The position numbers and the translations under genes are program-made. The notes under the pieces are model-generated. The model did no database searches. It had not been told where the DNA came from and saw nothing but the letters and a program-made list of their open reading frames with translations. 64,000 nucleotides of DNA, taken from positions 6,751,001-6,815,000 of the forward strand of contig NZ_CP080519.1 in the NCBI RefSeq assembly GCF_019468465.1, in the 5' to 3' direction. The stretch comes from Amycolatopsis sp. DSM 110486 (GTDB lineage Bacteria; Actinomycetota; Actinomycetes; Mycobacteriales; Pseudonocardiaceae). Shown one piece after another: positions 58,442-64,000 of this stretch; within the stretch, counting starts at the first letter, position 1; each line of letters opens with the position of its first letter.

Positions 58442-59593
58442 TTACCGAATCGTATTCGGCCGGCGGCCCGCGAGCCGCGCGCGCAGCGTCGGCGGCGCCG
58501 CGCGGAACAGCCGGGCCATCGCCGCCGCCGTGCCCGGCAGGTCTTCCCGGCCCGACGTGTAGGCCTGCTGCACCGGAGCCGGCAGCGCGAAGAAGAGGTC
58601 GAAGAACTCGGCGAGCTCGGCGGGCGACATCCGGCGCAAAGCGCGCAATCCGTACTGCCGCAGGGAATGCACGGCCCGCGCCTCGGTCGTCCACAGTGTC
58701 CGGCGGGCCGCGCGCACGGCTGCCCGTGGCCCGGCCTCGAAGGCGCCCGCCAGCGCCGCGGCCACGCGCGGAGCCAGCCGCAGCGCGGTCGCGACGCTGT
58801 ACCCGGTGGCGGGGTGCACGAGCCCGGCGGCGACCCCGAACGGGACCACCGCGCCGCGCCCCGGCAGCGGTACGTCGAGCACGATCCGCACCCGTTCCTC
58901 CCGGCCGTGCGGCCGCAGCCCCGCGCCCGCGAGCCGGGTCCGCAGCCGCGCGGCGAGCTCTTCCACCGGCACGCCCGGCCGGTGCGCGAGTGACGTCTCT
59001 TCGACGAGCACCGAGCCGTCGCCCAGCGGGAGCAGGTAGCGGAAGCTCGGCGCGCCGTCGCGCCAGTCCATGAACACGGCCGTGTCCGAAGCGCCGGGCA
59101 CCAGCCGCTCGGCGTCGGCGGCCGGCAGGACCAGCCCGTACGCGGTCTGCTCGGCGCGGTGCCCACGAGGCGGGCCGCCGGACAGCACCCGGTTCCGCCC
59201 CGACGCGTCCACGACTACCGCCGTGGCGAGCCGACGGTCGTCGGCGAGCACCACCGTCGAGCCGTGGTGCCCGTGCTCGGCGCGCGCGACCCGCCCGGCC
59301 ACCACCGTCACCGGCGCGGCCGTGAGCCACGACCGCAGACCGGCGTTGTCGAGCACGAGGTAGCCGCGGTCGAGCCGGTGCTCGCACGTGCCGAACGCGA
59401 CCGTCGCGCTGGGTGCCGACGCGATCACCTCGCCCGGCAGCCCGGGCAGCTCGTCGGCCCACGCGCTGTAGGTGGCACGCCACGGTGCCTGCGGCGCGGC
59501 GTCGACGAGCGTGGTCGCGAGCCCGCGCCGGGCGCAGGCGCGCGCCAGCGCCCACCCGGCGGGCCCGCCGCCCGCGATCAGCACGTCGCTCAC
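58442..59593 (-). CDS. Lycopene cyclase family flavoprotein
   Basis: A 383-residue FAD/NAD-binding protein of the CrtY lycopene beta-cyclase type. The Rossmann motif is VLIAGGGPAGWALARACARRGL; conserved family stretches are WRATYSAWADELP, RGYLVLDNAGLRSWL, AVFMDWRDG, FRYLLPLGDGSVLVEETSLAHRPG and GLVHPATGYSVATALRLAP. It forms ionone rings on carotenoids. No other carotenoid gene is in the window. The GTG at 59593 starts the Rossmann fold; the open frame further upstream is antisense to the dGTPase. Confidence 0.88.
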   Translation of the reverse strand: MSDVLIAGGGPAGWALARACARRGLATTLVDAAPQAPWRATYSAWADELPGLPGEVIASAPSATVAFGTCEHRLDRGYLVLDNAGLRSWLTAAPVTVVAGRVARAEHGHHGSTVVLADDRRLATAVVVDASGRNRVLSGGPPRGHRAEQTAYGLVLPAADAERLVPGASDTAVFMDWRDGAPSFRYLLPLGDGSVLVEETSLAHRPGVPVEELAARLRTRLAGAGLRPHGREERVRIVLDVPLPGRGAVVPFGVAAGLVHPATGYSVATALRLAPRVAAALAGAFEAGPRAAVRAARRTLWTTEARAVHSLRQYGLRALRRMSPAELAEFFDLFFALPAPVQQAYTSGREDLPGTAAAMARLFRAAPPTLRARLAGRRPNTIR

Positions 59594-59640
59594 CCGTCCG
59601 ATCCTGCCGTATCCGGCGAGTCCGCCGGGGGCCGGACAGA

Positions 59641-59653
59641 TACGGTGGAGCGC
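59641..59653 (+). promoter_or_regulatory. Candidate -10 of the dGTPase gene
   Basis: TACGGT (59641-59646) fits TANNNT and lies 7 bases before the ATG, consistent with a leaderless message; the same bases also form GGTGGAG, a possible ribosome site for a longer transcript. The interval to the divergent lycopene cyclase is only 60 bases. Confidence 0.35.
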
Positions 59654-61216
59654 ATGGCCGAGACCGACCCGAGAGCCGCGCGCAGGGACCCGTCGAGCTC
59701 CGTGGGCGGGTTCACGGACCTCGCCACCAGCCCGTTCCGCATCGATCGCGACCGCATCGCCGCGTCGCCGTTCTTCGCGCGCCTGGGCGGGGTCACGCAG
59801 GTGGTCAGCGCCGGCGGCGCCGGGCTGCTGCACAACCGGCTCACCCACAGCCTCAAGGTCGCGCAGGTCGCCCGCGCGATCGCCGAGCGGATCACCGCGG
59901 CCAGCGAGTCGGCCGAGCTGGCCGCGAAGCTCGGCGGCTGTGACCCCGACGTCTGCGAGGCCGCCGCGCTCGCCCACGACCTCGGGCACCCGCCGTTCGG
60001 CCACCTCGGCGAGCAGACGCTCGACCGCATCGCCCGCCACCGGTTCAGCCTGGCCGACGGCTTCGAGGGCAACGCGCAGACGTTTCGCATCCTCACCACC
60101 ACCGACGTGCGCGGTCCATCGGCGATCGGTCTCGACCTCACCGCGGCCGTGCGCGCCGCGGTGCTGAAGTACCCGTGGGCGCGGCTGCACTACCCCGAGC
60201 CGCACCCCACGGAAATGCGCACGCCTCCCCGCGGCGCGGCCGAGCCCGACGGCTCACCGGGCACCGGCGCGAGCAAGTTTTCCGCCTACGCCACCGAACT
60301 CGACGACTTCGCGCAGGCGCGTGGCCCGTTCATCGGGCGCATCGAGCCCTGGCAGCAGACCGTGGAGGCGTCGGTGATGGACACCGCCGACGACATCGCC
60401 TACGCGATCCACGACCTGCAGGACTTCCACCGCATCGGCGTGCTGCAGCACGCGCCGGTCGCCGCGGAGCTGGGGGAGTGGCTCGACCAGGCGCTGGAGC
60501 TGGCCTCGCTCGACGACGAGCGGGTCGCCGCGGAGCTGCGCCGCCCCGGCCGTTCGCTCGAACAGCTGCGCCGGCGCATGCACCTCAAGGACGGCTGGAT
60601 CGCCGACGACGACGCGTTCGCCGCCGCGGTCCGGCGCGTGCAGCGAGAGCTCGTCGACGGGCTGCTGGAGAACGGCTTCGACGGTTCGATCGAGGCCGAG
60701 CAGGCCACGGCCGCGTTCTCGGCCGGCTGGATCTCGCGGCTCGTCGACGGCGTCTTCGTGCTGTCCTCGCCCTCCACTCGGTCCGGGCACGTCTCGCTGC
60801 GCACCGCGCAGTGGCACGAGGTGCAGGTGCTCAAGTTCGTGCACCGCCGGTTCGTGCTCCTGCGCCCGGACCTCGCGCTGCACCAGCGCGGGCAGGCCAG
60901 CCTCGTGACCACGCTCGTCGACGCGCTCGACGCGTGGCTGCTCGACCGAGACGAGATCGGCCGGCTGCCCCGCCGGCTGCACGACCTCGTGGAGCTCGCG
61001 CAGGACGAGTACGCCGGACTGGTCCACACCATGCCGGAAGTGCTCGTGGGCGCGACCGGCGAACGCGTGGAGGGCACCGACGCAGTGCGCGGCCTCGCGC
61101 GCGGGCGCGCCGTGGTCGACTTTGTGGCTTCGCTCACCGACAAGCAGGCCGTGACGCTGCTCGACGCGCTGTCCGGGCGCGCCGCGCAGCCGTGGTCGGA
61201 CTCGTTCGTGCTCTGA
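59654..61216 (+). CDS. dgt: Deoxyguanosine triphosphate triphosphohydrolase-like HD protein
   Basis: A 520-residue HD-superfamily phosphohydrolase predicted to cut dGTP (or other dNTPs) to nucleoside and triphosphate. Metal-binding motifs are LLHNRLTHSLKVAQVARAI, AALAHDLGHPPFGHLGE and SVMDTADDIAYAIHDLQD. The central insertion FSAYATELDDFAQARGPF and C-terminal TAQWHEVQVLKFVHRRFV are typical. The ATG at 59654 gives a family-like start (GGFTDLATSPFRIDRDR). Such enzymes can act in mutation avoidance and phage restriction. Confidence 0.92.
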   Translation: MAETDPRAARRDPSSSVGGFTDLATSPFRIDRDRIAASPFFARLGGVTQVVSAGGAGLLHNRLTHSLKVAQVARAIAERITAASESAELAAKLGGCDPDVCEAAALAHDLGHPPFGHLGEQTLDRIARHRFSLADGFEGNAQTFRILTTTDVRGPSAIGLDLTAAVRAAVLKYPWARLHYPEPHPTEMRTPPRGAAEPDGSPGTGASKFSAYATELDDFAQARGPFIGRIEPWQQTVEASVMDTADDIAYAIHDLQDFHRIGVLQHAPVAAELGEWLDQALELASLDDERVAAELRRPGRSLEQLRRRMHLKDGWIADDDAFAAAVRRVQRELVDGLLENGFDGSIEAEQATAAFSAGWISRLVDGVFVLSSPSTRSGHVSLRTAQWHEVQVLKFVHRRFVLLRPDLALHQRGQASLVTTLVDALDAWLLDRDEIGRLPRRLHDLVELAQDEYAGLVHTMPEVLVGATGERVEGTDAVRGLARGRAVVDFVASLTDKQAVTLLDALSGRAAQPWSDSFVL

Positions 61217-61432
61217 GGCCGCGCTCCGAAAGGCTGCCCGACCCGGCGCTTCGGGGCGGCACTGCCGCTGAATGGCCTACGACCTCCGGTGGGTATGGGA
61301 AAATCACGGCCATACGTCACTCTAACGGCTTCTTTTTCCGATTTACCCACGGTACTTAGCTGGATCCAGCCGGTGATCACCGGCGTTGGCCAGCGTGAGT
61401 CGGGGCACGCGGTGCGAGATACGGAGGCGCAC
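61217..61432. other. Promoter interval of the secreted protease
   Basis: About 215 bases with a locally AT-richer stretch (61296-61362). No classical -35/-10 pair is obvious. A perfect 16-base palindrome lies at 61369-61384. Confidence 0.5.
61369..61384. promoter_or_regulatory. Perfect 16-base palindrome, candidate operator
   Basis: GCCGGTGATCACCGGC is a perfect palindrome 48 bases upstream of the protease start codon. Its position suits a transcription factor site, but no regulator is adjacent. Confidence 0.45.
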
Positions 61433-64000
61433 GTGCGTCGAAGCCGTTCGAAGAGACCCACCGGAGCCAGAACCAGAACCAGAGCCGCGAGCCGGACGAC
61501 CGTCCTGGCCGCCGGCGCCGCGGCGCTGATCGCCGCGCTGGGCATCGTCACCCCGCCGGTCGCGGGCGCCGCCACGGCGTCCACACCGGACTCCTTCTCC
61601 GACAACTCAGCCCGGCAGATCGCGGCACTGCAGTCGATCAAGACCGGGCAGACCAAGGCAGAGTCCAAACTGGACAGCCGCCTGCTCGTCACGCAGAAGC
61701 TGCGTTCCCAAAAGCTGAGTGCCTCGGCCGTACCCGCGCTGGGGGCGGGTACGGCGAGCACCGCGGTCGTGGACATCCGTGTCACCAAGGTGTCCGACGC
61801 GCTGGTGAACGACCTGCGCAAGGCCGGCGCCGCCGTGCGCACGGTGTCGGACAAGGCCGCGAGCATCCGCGCCGAGGTGCCGCTCGCCGCGTTGCCGGCG
61901 ATCGCCGCGCGCGCCGACGTGAAGCGGGTCGAGACCGCCGACCAGGCGATCACCGCCCGTGAGCTGGAAACCAAGGCGGGACAAGGGAAAACGGCGCCCG
62001 TCGAAACCAAGCAGCAGAAGGCCGCCCGGCTCGACGCCGCGTTGAACCAGGCCCTCGCGGCCAAGAACCGGCGTGCCGCCGCGGCCACCATCACCAGTGA
62101 GGGCGACCGCGCGCACAACGCCGACCTCGCCCGCCAGCAGTACGGCGTCACGGGCACCGGCGTGAAGGCGTGTGCGCTGTCCGACGGCGTCGACTCGCTC
62201 AAGGTCTCGCAGGCCAAGGGTGAGCTGCCGGCCGTCGACGTCGTTCCCGGCCAGGCCGGCGACGGCGATGAGGGCACCGCGATGCTCGAGATCATCCACG
62301 ACCTCGCGCCCAACGCGGCTCTCGGTTTCGCCTCCGCGTTCGCCTCCGACGCGAGCTTCGCCGACAACATCCGCAAGCTGCGCTTCGAGTCGCACTGCGA
62401 CGTGATCGTCGACGACGTCATCTACTTCAAGGAATCCCCGTTCCAGGACTGGATCATCGCCCAGGCCGTGAACGACGTGACCGCCGACGGCGCGCTCTAC
62501 TTCTCCTCCGCGGGCAACGAGGGCAACGTCGCCGACGGCACCGCCGCCCACTGGGAGGGCGACTTCGCCGACTCCGGCAAGTCGGTCGGCAAGTTCGCCG
62601 GCACCGCGCACAACTTCGCGGGCGCGGCGGGCAACCAGATCTTCGAGCCGATCTCCGACGCGTCGTCGGGGAACATCCCCGTGACGCTGCACTGGTCCGA
62701 CCCGCTCGGCGCTTCGGGCGACGACTACGACCTCTACCTGCTCGACGCGGCGGGCAACGTCGTCGCGTTCAGCCAGGACGTGCAGGACGGCACCCAGGAC
62801 CCGTACGAGCAGCTCGCCACCCCGCTCTTCGGTGGCACCGGTCTGCGGCTCGCGGTGGTCAAGTTCTCCGGCGAGGGCCGCTACCTCTCGCTGACGGCGT
62901 TCGGCAGCCGCTTCCGCGACTCGGCCGATGGCCTCAAGGCCTTCAGCACCCCGGGCGTCACGGTCGGGCACTCCTCGGCGCGCGACGCGTTCTCCGTCGC
63001 CGCGGCACCCGCGGCCGCCGCGTTCGGCCGGGCGCTCGAGCCGGGTGACCCGGCCAACCCGACCGGTCCGTTCCCCGGCGCGTTCTCCTCGGCCAGCAAG
63101 GCCGAGCGGTTCAGCTCCGACGGCCCGCGCCGGATGTTCTACGAGGCCGACGGCACGCCCATCACGCCGGGCAACGTCTCCTCGACCGGCGGCGAGGTCC
63201 GCGACAAGCCGGAGATCACCGCGGCGGACGGCGTCCGCACCTCGGTCGGCGGGTTCGACCCGTTCTTCGGCACCTCGGCCGCCGCGCCGCACGCCGCCGC
63301 CATCGCGAGCCTCGTGCTCTCGGGCAACCCCGGTCTGTCCGGTTCGGACGTTCGCGACGCGTTCCTCGCGACGGCCGTGGACATCGAGGCGCCCGGCAGC
63401 GACAACCTCACCGGCGCGGGCGTGGTCCTCGCCGACAAGGTGCTCGCCTACACCGGCGCCAGCCCGCAGCCCTACGCGCAGGCCAAGCAGCCCACCGTCA
63501 CCGGGCCTGACGGCGGCAGCACCCTCGACCCCGGTGACACCGCGAAGGTGACGCTGCCGGTGACCAACACCGGCGACGGGGTCGCGTCGTCCACGAGCGT
63601 GGTGCTCACCACGACGACGCCCGGCGTCACGATCGCGCCGCGCGCCAAGTCGTACGGCACGATCAGCCCGGGCCAGACCGGCGTCAACGACTTCACCGTC
63701 ACGGTCCCGGCCACCCAGGGTCTCGGCGTGCCGGTGGTGTTGTCGGCCAAGGTGACGTTCGCGGGTTCGTTCTCGCCGGTGACCAGCACGTTCGCCCTGC
63801 CGGTGGGCACGCCGTCGCCGGTGGTGCAGACCTTCTCCTACACCGGTGCGCCGGTCGCGATCCCGGACAACTCGCAGCTCGGCGCTTCGGTGCCGCTGGT
63901 GGTGAGCGGCGTCGGGGCCGCGTCGAAGGTCTCAGTCTCGATCGACGGTTCCAGCTGCACCGCCGACGAGGGCTCGACCACGGTCGGCCTGGACCACACC
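61433..64000 (+). CDS. Secreted subtilase-fold serine protease, S53-like (3' end outside window)
   Basis: The first 856 residues of an exported protease; no stop occurs before the window ends. A twin-basic N terminus and hydrophobic helix form a signal peptide ending near PPVAGAA (about residue 46), then a propeptide-like region of about 180 residues. The catalytic domain has Asp251 in CALSDGVDS, Glu280 in GDEGTAMLEIIHD where subtilisins have His, Asn362 in SSAGNEGN and nucleophile Ser615 in FGTSAAAPHAAAIASL. An Asp-Glu-Ser set resembles sedolisins. After residue about 680, beta-rich CARDB/Ig-like repeats begin. GGAGG lies 6 bases before the GTG. Confidence 0.88.
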   Translation, partial: MRRSRSKRPTGARTRTRAASRTTVLAAGAAALIAALGIVTPPVAGAATASTPDSFSDNSARQIAALQSIKTGQTKAESKLDSRLLVTQKLRSQKLSASAVPALGAGTASTAVVDIRVTKVSDALVNDLRKAGAAVRTVSDKAASIRAEVPLAALPAIAARADVKRVETADQAITARELETKAGQGKTAPVETKQQKAARLDAALNQALAAKNRRAAAATITSEGDRAHNADLARQQYGVTGTGVKACALSDGVDSLKVSQAKGELPAVDVVPGQAGDGDEGTAMLEIIHDLAPNAALGFASAFASDASFADNIRKLRFESHCDVIVDDVIYFKESPFQDWIIAQAVNDVTADGALYFSSAGNEGNVADGTAAHWEGDFADSGKSVGKFAGTAHNFAGAAGNQIFEPISDASSGNIPVTLHWSDPLGASGDDYDLYLLDAAGNVVAFSQDVQDGTQDPYEQLATPLFGGTGLRLAVVKFSGEGRYLSLTAFGSRFRDSADGLKAFSTPGVTVGHSSARDAFSVAAAPAAAAFGRALEPGDPANPTGPFPGAFSSASKAERFSSDGPRRMFYEADGTPITPGNVSSTGGEVRDKPEITAADGVRTSVGGFDPFFGTSAAAPHAAAIASLVLSGNPGLSGSDVRDAFLATAVDIEAPGSDNLTGAGVVLADKVLAYTGASPQPYAQAKQPTVTGPDGGSTLDPGDTAKVTLPVTNTGDGVASSTSVVLTTTTPGVTIAPRAKSYGTISPGQTGVNDFTVTVPATQGLGVPVVLSAKVTFAGSFSPVTSTFALPVGTPSPVVQTFSYTGAPVAIPDNSQLGASVPLVVSGVGAASKVSVSIDGSSCTADEGSTTVGLDHT

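Noticed and set aside
59159..59653. 165-codon N-terminal extension of the dGTPase
   Set aside because: It is antisense to the lycopene cyclase gene; the ATG at 59654 gives a typical start with ribosome site and -10.
61607..63292. 561-codon minus-strand frame opposite the secreted protease
   Set aside because: It is a shadow of the protease gene, Arg/Gly/Val-rich and without domains, while the plus strand has a signal peptide and catalytic motifs.

Overview
The window is 64 kb of very GC-rich actinobacterial chromosome with GTG starts, GTGA/ATGA gene overlaps and a strong C/G third-position bias. The gene set and order point to the Pseudonocardiaceae, most likely Amycolatopsis or a close relative; this is an inference from sequence style and synteny, not from a marker gene. 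From memory, the backbone (gap-pgk-tpiA-secG, the pentose-phosphate genes, ctaB, qor, ctaA, an ABC exporter, mptB, sufR-sufBDCSU-sufT) follows the order of Mycobacterium tuberculosis Rv1436 to Rv1466.

Layout. 1-4.5 kb: the 3' part of an SMC-like ATPase, an F420-type LLM oxidoreductase, a LysE exporter and a winged-helix protein. 5.1-9.0 kb: gap, pgk, tpiA, secG, rbpA. 9.3-10.5 kb: an orphan histidine kinase. 10.9-19.1 kb (minus strand): tkt, tal, pgi, zwf, opcA, pgl, nearly all translationally coupled and closed by a strong intrinsic terminator. 19.7-25.1 kb: ctaB, HelD, a secreted FKBP isomerase and a quinone oxidoreductase. 25.2-36.3 kb: an accessory block of a small-protein/ATP-grasp pair, a complete-looking sugar import and catabolism cluster (oxidoreductase, ABC binding protein and two permeases, DeoR regulator, SIS isomerase, ROK kinase, PfkB kinase, class II aldolase) and a fatty acid desaturase. 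36.4-47.5 kb: ctaA, a two-gene ABC exporter, mptB and the SUF iron-sulfur operon with its regulator.

47.5-64 kb is variable and shows gene damage and duplication: a SUKH-domain gene interrupted by an in-frame TAA, tandem signal peptidases of which the second has lost its catalytic lysine, an AarF/ABC1 kinase gene split by a frameshift, a snapalysin-type metalloprotease, a two-component system, an EAL-CBS-GGDEF protein, a lone lycopene cyclase, a dGTPase, and the 5' part of a secreted subtilase-fold protease with Glu in place of the usual catalytic His.

The parts connect metabolically. The sugar cluster is predicted to end in triose phosphates, which enter glycolysis through the nearby tpiA/gap/pgk; the minus-strand cluster supplies NADPH and pentoses; ctaB and ctaA make heme A; the SUF operon makes Fe-S clusters under a regulator whose putative operator overlaps its own start codon. 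The most noteworthy signals are the Lys-less signal peptidase paralog with a copied antisense tail, the interrupted SUKH and AarF genes, the ROK/PfkB junction duplication, two long perfect inverted repeats between genes, and two overlapping, mutually exclusive hairpins in the gap leader.
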